64,000 nucleotides of DNA from Lycocorax pyrrhopterus obiensis. Taxonomy: Eukaryota; Chordata; Aves; Passeriformes; Paradisaeidae. Shown in pieces: positions 33,666 through 44,243 of the stretch (position 1 is the stretch's first letter; each line of letters starts with the position of its first letter). The position numbers were made by a program, and so were the translations under genes. The DNA lies in NCBI GenBank assembly GCA_014706295.1, contig JACSVZ010000025.1, positions 1,240,001-1,304,000 of the forward strand. Reading direction: 5' to 3'. A model generated the notes under the pieces. That model searched no databases. It worked only from the letters and a program-made list of their open reading frames with translations, and was not told where the DNA came from.

Positions 33666-33963
33666 GTCATGGAATCATGGAGTGGTTTGGGTGGGAAGGG
33701 ACCTTAAAGTTCATCCAGTTTCACCCCCTGCCATGGGCAGGGACACCTTGCACTGTCCCAGGCGGCTCCAAGCCCCGTCCAACCTGGCCTTGGACACTTC
33801 CAGGGATCCAGGGGCAGCCACAGCTTCTCTGGGCACCCTGTGCCAGGGCCTCCCCACCCTCACAGGGAACAATTCCTTCCCAATATCCCATCTAAATCCT
33901 CTCTCTTTCAGTTTGAAGCCATTCCCCCTGTGTCCTGTCGCTGCAGCTCCTGATGAGATCCCC
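33666..33963 (-). mobile_element. CR1 LINE fragment, 3' 300 bases
   Basis: Reverse-orientation CR1: GTCATGGAATCATGGAGTGG, CCCTGCCATGGGCAGGGACA, CCTTGGACACTTCCAGGGAT and CCTGTGTCCTGTCGCTGCAG. It ends near CTCCTGATGAGATCC. Confidence 0.94.
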
Positions 33964-35805
33964 CTGCTCACCCGGTTCAACCCAGGATTGTCACAGCTCC
34001 CAGGGCTCAGTCCAGGAGCTGCCTGGTGATTTCTCCTTTCCTGACAGGGATGCTTGGATCAAACTCTCCGTTCCCAACTTTGAGGATTGGATGAGGTGAG
34101 CCCAAGTCAGCCCACCCACGTGACATCCAGCTCTTGGCATGTGCCAAGGCCTTGCTCCTGGTTGTTCCATGCTCTAATGGGGCAAGGCTGAAGGGGGATA
34201 CTTCTTTTTTAGGTAGGGATGTGATGGAAACTCTGTTTTCCTCTCCCATGCTTGCAGGATCAGGACAAGCTCTGAGGAAAAGGAAGCTGCCTGTGTCACC
34301 TTCCTGCCGAGAACAGGTGGGATCATCAGTCCCCACTGTTCAGCTCCTGCCACTGAGGCCGTGAACATACCTTGGAGGATCCTTGGGGATGCAAAAGTGC
34401 CCCATGTAGGGAGCAGGAGGAGCTCTGCCCAGTTTACAGGGCTGAAAGGACATGATTCCTTGTCCTATGTTAGCCCAAGCAGTGGGAGTTGTGGAGGTCA
34501 GGGGTGTTTTTTGGGAAGTTGGTCCCCAAACTGTATGGACGCTGCTCTCAGCTGCCGCAGCTCCTTCTCCTAACGGAGTGCTTGTGTTTGATCACCCTGA
34601 CCCCAGTGGATCCCAGGCAGGAGGGAGCGTGGGGGCTCTCAGTGTTATCACAGTGAATCATCCCAGCAACCCAAAGGCTGAAATGTGTTTGCATCTCCCA
34701 TTTCTCCAGGAATGCTACAGAAAGAATCAGCTCATAAATAACGAGGCTTGAGCACGGGAAGTTCATGAACATCAGGGCCTGTTGAACCATTTGCTGCCAG
34801 TAATTCATTATTTGATAGAAGGCAAAGGGAAAAAATGCACATTTTTCCTCCCTATCACCTTATAAATGAATTTTAAAAAGCTGCAGAATAATCTGTCCTC
34901 TTCCCGAAATGCATTTTTGGAGCAGACTTCCTCAATTCCCATGTAAACACAAACTCCCCTCTGGCACTGGAGCAGGATCCGCCGATGTGAGCGCAGAAGG
35001 GAGGCAGGAGGATCCGAGTAAGTGGCATGAAGACAATTTGCTTGGACCGGGGAGGAAGATGCACTCTGACAAGGATAGATGGAATGAGGTTGTTGCCAGA
35101 GAAAATCTTAAGGAATTGTGAGCCAAGTTGGGGGGAGCCTTGGATGCAGCCAGCATGCAAATCTCCTTGTGTTTTCTGGTTTTGAAGTAGTAGCAGAGCA
35201 GGGGAGGGGAGGGAGGGGGGTTAGAAAAATCCAAAGAAGCTTTGTCAAGTCTGACATTCCTTCTGCATCCAAAAGTGGGTATTGATTTTCCACCCGTGAC
35301 TGCTCTAAATGAGAATTTCTGTGTCGCGGCTCAGGCCCGCGCTCCTTGTGTTTCTTATCTCTTTAAGTATGATTACCTGCACTTCACGGCTTCGCGGGCA
35401 AAATCGTAATGAACTTTGCCAGCCCAGGCAGCCCCGCGTCGCCGGCGCCTGCGTGTGCGTGAGCAAATGAGTTCCACCCGTTCCTCCTGCTCTGTCTCCG
35501 GGCTACAGGTTTATTGACTTTCCGCTAATTTTCTTGTCAGGATAATTCTCCCAATCAAGATTTAAAACAAACTGGGAGGTTACTAAAGTGTTGGTGGTTC
35601 AAGTCCTTAAGCTTTTTGTTTTGGTTGAGAGACCTCTGAGCATTTGTGTTGTAGGGGGGCAGGCAAGGGAAGGGGATGGGGTGAGGGGGTTGTGCTTGAT
35701 TTTGGTCTGGCACAAAGCTTTTTGTGGAGGGAGTGGGTTGTTTGTTTAGAGCAAATCCCTTCTTCCATGCCAACATCTGCTGCTCTGTATTTGCTCGCAG
35801 GGGAA

Positions 35806-35840
35806 ACTATAAAAAAATAGAAAAAGAAAGAAAGAAATAG
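35806..35840. repeat. A-rich/GAAA simple repeat
   Basis: Seven A residues, then about four GAAA-type units. Low-complexity sequence. Confidence 0.75.
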
Positions 35841-36719
35841 ATTATTCCCACTGCATCAACCTACAGGCATCTGCTGGCTGCAATTTTCTTCAATTTCTCG
35901 CCGTGAAAAGCAAGAGCGTTCATTTTGTAAGTGCTGCTTTTGTGTGTGACCTATATTTTGAAAACTGATGGGGTCACCACCTCCCTCCTCCCAACCTGTT
36001 GAACCAAAGAGTCTCTGAGATCTGTCCTAGATTGTATTTATCTCGGAGATTATTTAAAAAGCAAGGTAGCTATTACTAATAAGACGGTGTTGTTCTGGTG
36101 AGGTTTGATTTTTGCTTTTTTTTTTTTCCTCTTCCCATTTACTCTCCTTTGGAAATGAAAATCCTAGCGTGGCTCCACCTGACCAGGAAAGCGCTTCCCT
36201 TCCTGTCTCCATCCTTTAGAGCTGATTTAAAAGCACGTAATCTTCCTCCACTCATCGTCTCCTGACCCTCTTTGATCCCCCCCCCCGTGGGTTGCTTTTA
36301 CGCCGGCTGGCGAGAGCAGGGAGATGTCGGGGGCTGTCAGGTAGTTTTGAAGACATCCCATTTGTGCATATGGATACACACATTTCTGCACTCCAGTTGC
36401 TTAATGACACGTCTCATTCCCGTTGGATTGGAGCTTGGAACCGGCACAGGCAGAGCCAGGTGAGCTGCAGCAGCCCAGATCCGTCCGTGTTCAGCACTTC
36501 TTTTCCTCTTTATCGACTTTGGGGTCTTTTTTTTCCCCGATCAGAAGTTCCTTTTTTTTTTCTTCCCCTTTAATCTCACTTTCTATTAAAAGTCTTCCCA
36601 GAGCTAATGTAATAAATTTAGATCCAAAGCCAGATGCATAGCAAAACTTTTGGCAGAGAATACTCTATCAGAAGACATTGCAAATGAAATATGCTTCCCC
36701 TTGGGGATTATTCTACAGT

Positions 36720-36751
36720 TTAATTTAATTTGATATTTCAAATTAAATTAA
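36720..36751. repeat. Perfect 14-base-stem AT hairpin
   Basis: Arms 36720-36733 (TTAATTTAATTTGA) and 36738-36751 are exact reverse complements around a four-base loop. The arms are almost pure A/T, so the palindrome may be a low-complexity effect, or a paired TAATT/AATTA homeodomain-type site. Confidence 0.75.
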
Positions 36752-37271
36752 TTCAAATGGTTATGCAGTTTCCAGGGAAAACAGACTTCATTTATGATGT
36801 TCTGCCACCAAATTGTTTTGCTCCTATCATATATCTTATATTGTTAACTGGGAATGATAAGTAGTGACAACGCAGGATTTTTTCATGCCCTTTGTTTTGT
36901 AATTCCCATCCTAAAGGGAACAGAAACATCTCCTTGTGCAGGGGTGTCTCTGGGGGGTTATTCCAACATTTCCACTGAAACCTTACTGTGGCTGAAAATT
37001 AGATTTTCATCAAAAGTTGGTGTAAAAAAAAGAGTGTGTTTGCTTTGAGAAGGTTTTGGGTTTGTGGGACTCCTACTTCTTGCCTGGTTTCTATTTACAG
37101 AAGAAAAAATAATGGCTTTTTGTTTGGGATTGGGGTTTGATCCACCAGGCTTTATGGCATGGGCAGGAAAAAAGTCTGGGCTGCTTTTCTGGCTTATTCT
37201 CTTGGTTTGGGGCTGGTTTGGACACTCTTTGGGATTCAAAAGCACCGTGGGCAGGAAGCTGGGGGAGCTGA

Positions 37272-37809
37272 TTCTGCCCCATTCAGGTGAGACCCCACCT
37301 GCAGAGCTGCCTCCAGCTCGGGGGTCCAAGCACAGGATGGACATGGAGCTGCTGGAGTGAGTCCAGAGGACAGAGAAAGGATTACAGGGATGAAGCACCT
37401 CTGCTGCGAGGAAAAGCTGGGAAATCTGGGATTGTTCAGCCTGGAGAAGAGAAGGCTCCAGGAAAACCTAATTGTGGTCTTCCAGGACCTGAAGGGAGCC
37501 TAAAAGAGAGCTGGAGAGGGACTTTGGACAAGGGATGGAGGGACAGGACACAGGGAATGGCTTCCCAGTGCCAGAGGGCAGGGATGGATGGGATATTGGG
37601 AAGGAATTGTTCCCTGGGAGGGTGGGGAGGCCCTGGCACAGGGTGCCCAGAGCAGCTGTGGCTGCCCCTGGATCCCTGGCAGTGCCCAAGGCCAGGCTGG
37701 ACGGGGCTTGGAGCAGCCTGGGATAAGGGAAGGTGTCCCTGCCCATGGCAGGGGGTGGAATAAGAAGAGCTTTAAGGTCCCTTCTAACCCAGGCCATTCT
37801 CTGATTCTC
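37272..37809 (+). mobile_element. CR1 LINE fragment, longest copy (about 540 bases)
   Basis: Reaches furthest upstream of all copies: GACCCCACCTGCAGAGCTGC, then GGACATGGAGCTGCTGGAGT, then a degenerate TTCAGCCTGGAGAAGAGAAG segment, then GAGGCCCTGGCACAGGGTGC and GGCTTGGAGCAGCCTGGGAT. It ends in CAGGCCATTCTCTGATTCTC. These positions correspond to the end of the CR1 coding region and the 3' untranslated region. No intact reverse transcriptase remains. Confidence 0.95.
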
Positions 37810-38439
37810 GGGTTTTCAGCAAGAAGTAATTTTGTTTTATCAGGGCAAGCTGGGGAAATTTCTGCACTTCCCAACCAGATCCGGCTTCACCACGGGCAGA
37901 ATCGAGGGGGTTGTGTGGCACTTGAGGGGCTCCATTCCCTTTCATCCTTCATCAGCAGGGGGGATCTTCCTAAAAACAACCCAAATCCCAAACCTGGATC
38001 GTTCTGCCTTTAGTGGGATTACTGATGTTGTACCAGCCCTAAACCAGCTTCCCAAGACCTGCGTGGACTCCCACGGGATTCCTTTATCATCATCTTATCC
38101 CGCTTTTGCCGTGAGTGATTGATTTAACATGGCTTTTCTCCACAGGCTCTGATTATCCAGAGTCATCAAGGAACTTGCTCCAAACTCTGAGGTACATTAA
38201 GACAAGGTAATTCAGGGAAGTCTTTGCGTCTGGAAATCTCTGTGAGCACTTTCCTATCTGCTGGCCTGTAGAAAAGCCATTATTCTCGACAGGGGAAAAA
38301 AATATTGGTAATATCACAGGAGGCTTTGGAAGAGAACATAAAGCTGGTTTCATTTTCCAGTCAACTGAGATCTAATATTTCCTGTACAAGATGTTGAGAT
38401 GTTTTAGAAAGAGGAGCAATGTTTATTTGTCTAAAGCAC

Positions 38440-38457
38440 CACACACACACACACACA
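38440..38457. repeat. CA microsatellite, nine units
   Basis: Uninterrupted CA dinucleotides, then AGT. Likely to vary in length among individuals. Confidence 0.9.
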
Positions 38458-39246
38458 AGTTCTGTATTGTGCTCGTGGCTTTTTTCCATTGTAAATGGTT
38501 TTGCAGGGAGAAATCTCTTTCCCATCCATCACAGCCAGTAGATTAGAAAAATATAAATATCATCTAAAGAGAATGGAGCTGAGGCTCCTCTGGAATGCAC
38601 AGGAGAGAAATGACAAATGCTGCATCCCTGGTGCTGGGGAAGGCTGGGGGCTGGGTCAGCGATAGCCTTGTTGTCTCCCGGGCTCCTGGGGATTTATTTG
38701 CTTACACTCTCCCGGGACAAGGCTCCCCGTGTGATATTTCTTATCAGACATGTCTTTTGGGCTGGTCCAAAACCATTTCATTGAGCAATCTGCCATCAGC
38801 AAAGGAAGGTTGGTTAAAACATTATTTGTTTTTCCCTTAGAAATGCATCCACTGGGGGCTTTTTCCCATTATTTTTTAATCCCTGCAAGGATTTGTTCCA
38901 GAGTAGCCCCAAAGCACTCCAGGGAGTGTTGGATTTCGATGCCCCTGTGGTGCTGTTCCCAGCCAGGAGCCTGATGCTCCAAGCTTTTGTCTTTCGAGCC
39001 GTGACCGTTCCCCAACCAGTTTTAGGCATGATGGGAGGCAAGTCTGTGCCCTGGAGAGCTCATGGATGGCTGGGTGTGTGTGATGAGGATAAAGCAGTTA
39101 CAGGGCCAGGGCTTGGAGTTAGAGAGGAGCCTCCCTTAGCCCTTTGGCCAGCTCATCCCCATGGCTGGGAGCACTGGAACGTCTGACTGGGCTTTGAAGG
39201 TTCCAAGTGTTGGGATTTTCATCATTTTTCCTTTTTAAACTCCTCC

Positions 39247-39247
<1 letters not shown>

Positions 39248-39277
<30 letters not shown>
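39248..39277. repeat. ATT microsatellite, ten units
   Basis: Uninterrupted ATT trinucleotides, flanked by CTCCT and CAGTG. Likely to vary in length among individuals. Confidence 0.92.
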
Positions 39278-39280
<3 letters not shown>

Positions 39281-40206
39281 TGTTTTCCTCCTTGATGCTT
39301 CCCTGACAGCCAGGAATTCTTAACCTTGAAGCTCCCAGTGCTCTGGTCTGATGGTGCACTGCCAGTGGTTTTGGTGTGGAAACCCTGCTAGAGCTGAAGT
39401 GGCTCTTTGGACACAATCAGAGTAATCAGGGAAGGCCCCCCCAGCTGAATTAGCCCAGGTTTGATTGGGTATGGAGAACCTCCCAGCACTGGATGCTCTG
39501 TTGTGTCTCGGTGCTTCCTCTCCTCACGCAGAAACCAAATCCCTCCCAGCACAGATTTTGCTCTTCTCATATCGGTGATTCACCTTGCAATCCATCTTCC
39601 CTTCCCCAAAACCTCTCCATCCCCCAAAACCCACCTGGGGGGTGAGCACATTCTCCCCTGAGCACGAGCAGAGAGAGAAATGGGCAGCATGGAACAGCCA
39701 GGCCGTGGCTGCCTCTTCTCGCTTGGCTTCCTCTCCTTGGAACCCTTTTCTTTGGAGTGGTGCTGCCAGGACCTGCGGTCCCACGGGCTGTGTTTGCAGG
39801 GTCAGGCCCTGGGATGAGATTTCTGTGAGGGGTCCGTGTTGCCCAGCGCCTGCTCAGCCACAGCAGACAGGTGCTGGAGATGAAAAAGTGCAAACGACTG
39901 CAGGCAGAGGCTCTCCTGCAGCCAAGCCTCATCCCGTAATCCACTCAGGTGCCTCTCTTCAGAAAGTTTCTCAGGGCACCGTGTGCTCTGTGACAACCCT
40001 GCTTTTATTATTTCATTCTTCTCTGCTGCAGCCTTTTGTCTCTCAGCACAGCCACCGTGTCAGGAAGAGAGATTGCCTGAGCCTGATTCTGCTTTGGGCA
40101 GCTTTGTTTTCCCCGTGTGCCTGAGTGGCATCTGCAAGCAGCCCCCAGCAAGCAGCTGGAGCCCTCCAGGCCACCACGGACAGAGCAGGGATTTTGGGAG
40201 AGCTGA

Positions 40207-40591
40207 TCATGGAGTCATGGAATGGTTTGTGGGGGAAGGGACCTTAAAGCTCATCCAGTTTCACCCTCTGCCATGGGCAGGGACACCTTCCACAAAGTTG
40301 CTCCAAGCCCTGTCCAACCTGGCCTTGGACACTGCCAGGGACGAGGCAGCCACAGCTTCTCTGAGCACCCTGTGCCAGGGTCTCACCACCCTCACATTCC
40401 TTCCCAATATTCCATCCATCCCTGCCCTCTGGCAGTGGGAAGCCATTCCCTGTGTCCTGTCCCTCCATCCCTTGTCCCCAGTCCCTCTCCAGCTCTCCTG
40501 GAGTCCCTTTAGGCCCTGGAAGGGGCTCTGAGCTCTCCCTGGAGCCTTCTCTCGTCCAGGTGAACACCCCCAGCTCTCCCAGCCTGGCTCC
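40207..40591 (-). mobile_element. CR1 LINE fragment, 3' 385 bases, with internal gaps
   Basis: Reverse-orientation CR1: TCATGGAGTCATGGAATGGT, CCATGGGCAGGGACACCTTC, CCTTGGACACTGCCAGGGA and CAGTCCCTCTCCAGCTCTCC, ending AGCTCTCCCAGCCTGGCTCC. Relative to other copies it has lost short pieces near 40292, 40344 and 40397. Confidence 0.93.
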
Positions 40592-43456
40592 ATAGGAGTA
40601 TTCTCTTGAGGGGCTCTGTTTGGGGGTCTGTAGATGGGAAATCTAGTCACAAGCTGCAGGATGAGTTTTTCAAGGCCGCAGAGATGTGCTGGCTGCAAGG
40701 GAAGGTTGCCATTGTCTGTAAATCCCTACAGAAAACCTCTGTTATGGGCTGGGTTTCCCAGGGAAGTGCCTCTGCTCCAGGGGGTGCCTGGTGCACCTGG
40801 GGAAAGGCAGTTCAGGTGAGGATATTGCTGCCAGATCCCATGGCCTGAGCAGACCGCGGTGCCTTTCTTCCCATCCTGGTTGTGGTACAGACTGTCCCTC
40901 TGGCCCTTGGGGTGAATTTGGGGTGTCACTGGGGTGTCTGCTCTGCTCCAGAGCGAGCGGTGTGCCATGGAGGTTAATGGCCACTGAGGGGAAAGCTTTC
41001 AGGAGTGCAGAGTGTTTGTCCTGAGTGAGACCAAGCCAAGGAGAGGCTCCTGTGCACACCCCAGCCCACAGAGGTGGCTGAGCTGCTTGTGGGTGGCTGT
41101 GGGGGCCGGTGTCTCACACACAGCCCCGCCTGGACTGTGACACCTCTCCCTGACCTCAGGAACATCAACTTTGTGTTAAATACATCAGTGCACCTAAAAC
41201 CTGTGATCTAGGAGGCCCTGGCTTCAAAACCTGTTGGGGGTGAGCCTGCTGCCCTTAAGGTGGTTTAGGAGTTATTGATGGAATAACCTTTGGGGACTGA
41301 GTCTCGGCTCTGGCAGAGGCGAAGGAGAAATCGTTGTTTAAACAATCCCTGGGGACTGGAACTGGTGGTGACCCAGAAACAGTTTATTTTTTTTATTGCT
41401 TTCCATAGCTTCCCCAGGCTAAAGCTGTCTCCCGTAAAGGAAAACCAGGTTGTTACTGGGGAAGTAAGCATATTAGCAGATGAGGGCAAAAGCTGAGCAG
41501 AGTCGAGGACCCGGGAGCTGTGACAGCTGAACAGCACTTGTGCCTTTCTCTCTTCTCTTGCTTTCCGTGTCCCACTGATCTGAAGCCCCTGCACCAAGCG
41601 ATGCATTTTTTGTTTCATTTTTACACCATTGTTTCAGTAATTCAGGGTAAAACCAGACGTTGACTCTTCATTGAATGGTGATTCCACTTTCAGCCTATGG
41701 GATGCTTGGTGAAAACCAAACTGATTTCTTAATCACTGAAGGATGTTTTCAGGAGCTTTATTATTCTTTATCACTTCAGCCACTCTGTGGGTGCTTACTG
41801 GCCAGGCAGATCTCCCAGCTTGCTCCCTGCTGTTTCAGGGAATGTTGGGGGTAGGAGCAGGAGGGGATAAATATATTCTCATTCACTCATCACTTGACCT
41901 GAATGGAGACCACCACCATCTCTATTATTGCAGGGTTGAATTTGGGGTTGTATTGCATTAGTCTGTCCCGTAGCCTCCATGCCAAGCCCTTCATGCCTGT
42001 TCTATGGGAGCTGTTCATTCCCCGTGGGATGTTCCAGCTCCCAATCCCACCCTGCTGGTGGCTTGGCCAGCACGAAGGAGTTTGTTCACTTGTTTGCTAA
42101 TTGGATTTTGCACCGAAGGGAGCTCCAGAGAGCTGCACCTCTGGCCAAAATCAGCGTGGTGTTGACCCTGGGCCATCAGTACTAAAAGCACAAGCCGTGG
42201 CTTGGCGGGCTCCAGGAGATCTCCTGTCATCTCGGATCAGCGTGAGCCCTCACACGCTCCTGAGCACCCGCCACGAGCAGGGAGCAGGACAAATGCAGTG
42301 GTGGCACAGATGGAGAGAATAAACAAGCCTTTGCCCACGTTATTGGGTTGCTAATGAGGAGAGACCTCATCAACCTCCCAGCCATCTAATTTCTCTTGGC
42401 TACCATTTCAGCTGGTCAGGAACCACACCAGGAGAAGCATTTCCTGGCATGGAACAGCTCTGTGAGGGGAATATTTCCAATGGGAAAATGAGCAATTCTC
42501 CCTTTGCCCCTTGTCTCTGACATCAGAAGTCTCCTTCAGACCACACATCTTCTGGAGAAAGACTGAAGTCCAATCCCGACTGCCCGTCTCGATCGAGCTC
42601 CCGCATTTCCCGCTGTGTGCCTCCAGCAGCATCCCAAGCCTCTGTAGGATGGAAGTGGGAGACTTTTCCATCCTCACCCTGCAATTCTCATTTCAGGTGC
42701 TGCTGCTCACGCCCAGAGCACTGGGAGGTTACTTCTCTAACCGTGACCTCACCTCCATGTAACCAGAGCTGTCTTGGAATTCAGCCACAGAGCTGAATTC
42801 ACCAGTGCCCCTTTCGAAGCTCAAACAGCTCCATGCCTCTGCTGGGAGTTTTCCTCCTCCCTGTGCCACCTGGAGTCATTGGAGTTGTCCCTCTCCCCAA
42901 ATGGGACGCAGCCCCCACAGCTCCACACGAGCTCCCAGCACTGGTCATGTTGCACCGATATCTCTCACTCACCCAGCAGCGTCTCGACTCACGAACTAAT
43001 TAAAGTTCATGTCACACTGGGAAGATGCAAAATGCTCTCTGAGCACTAGATGTTATTATTTTAAGCTTCTCTTCTTTTTCCTGAGGCGCAGCAACTCCCT
43101 GAATCCCAGCTGGCACACCACATCCAGCCACAAAACACTGCTAATTGGGTGTTTCTCCTGTTGACCTCATTTCTCCACCATACTTTGGCTGGGTTTATTT
43201 CCATGGGTTTTTGGGGACTTTTTTCTTCAAGAGGGCCTGGAAACCAGATACACTTGCTGAGTGTCCCGGACAATCCTTGGTTGTTCCTATCCTCCAGACC
43301 TTGCCCTGTTTCAAGGTGTGATAATGCTGCTCTTCCCCCATCATCATCTGTTTTACACATCCAAGGAAATAAGAGGTAGAGAGAGATGGCAAGAAAGAGA
43401 TCAAGGGCAGGGTGATGACTTTGGAAGAGGTTTCATTTGGAAGAGGTCACAGACCT

Positions 43457-43498
43457 CTAGTCTAGGCAGGACCTAATCTAGTCTAGGCAGGACCTACT
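43457..43498. repeat. 21-base tandem duplication, two units
   Basis: CTAGTCTAGGCAGGACCTA plus two bases, repeated directly with one difference (AAT versus ACT at the end). The near identity points to a recent local duplication. Confidence 0.85.
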
Positions 43499-44216
43499 CT
43501 GTTGCTCCTTCCCATCACAAGGCGTTGGCAGGTCTGTCATCCTTAAGAAGTTTTCCTGGGACAGGATTTGGATACTGAAGGGTGGCTTTTGGACTGAGTC
43601 CCCTTCAAAGGAGAAGGTGACTTGTGCTATAAACATTGTGTAGCTCAGCCAGGCTCTGGGACAACTCCTGCCTGATGAACGCGCCAAGTTCATTAGCGAC
43701 GACTTTGTTCAAGTGTCCCCAACCCCGTTCACCTCCCAGAGAATTGAGGAGCCTCCCATTAATTCCTTAATGGTGTTATTGGGAAGGTGCCTCCTCAGTG
43801 TCACCTTGCAGAGGTGGCAGGTGGGAACCTCTCCCTGATGTTCTCCAGGTGGCTTCTTTCCTTCTTTTGGTGTTTGTGAAAACAGATTTGATTCCATGTG
43901 TGGGATTCTGCCCCATCCACCTTCCCTGGCATGAACCCATTGTGCTGTTTCCCCCACACCATTCATTACCTCCTTAAAAATGAATGCAGAGAGAAAACAC
44001 AATTAGATGCTGCTTTGGTTAAATAATACCTTGGAAAAAAACCAGAACAATGGCTTGAAAAATAAGGAGAGAGTGAAGATCGCACAGTTTGAACTAATGA
44101 TGGAAATTACCTCGAGTTAAGTTGGATTTTAAATCAGAGGTTTGGGGGATTGTATTTTTTTCTTTTCTTTCCAGTGAATTATGACAAATACAGAGGCCTG
44201 CTGGATGGATGATTAG

Positions 44217-44243
44217 ATTTTTTTTTTCTCTCTCTCTCCCATC
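44217..44243. repeat. T-run and CT simple repeat
   Basis: About ten T residues, then CTCTCTCTCTCCC. Low-complexity sequence. Confidence 0.8.

Larger units (their letters stand above)
33964..37271. other. Unique interval with CpG-rich patch and AT hairpin
   Basis: No transposon is recognised over 3.3 kb. Bases 35326-35462 are CG-rich, 35806-35840 is a GAAA-rich simple stretch, C10 lies at 36277-36286, polypyrimidine runs lie at 36118-36135 and 36520-36575, and a perfect hairpin lies at 36720-36751. Bases 36580-36860 are strongly AT-rich and could be conserved non-coding DNA. Confidence 0.5.
37810..40206. other. Unique interval with two microsatellites
   Basis: No transposon is recognised. 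It contains a CA repeat and an ATT repeat, listed separately. A 46-base block at 38146-38191 has splice-like edges but only weak support. No gene is called. Confidence 0.5.

Noticed and set aside
38146..38191. 46-base block with a TTTTCTCCACAG acceptor and a GAG|GTACAT donor
   Set aside because: The donor is weak and the block is very short. One frame is open but gives only 15 residues with no family match.
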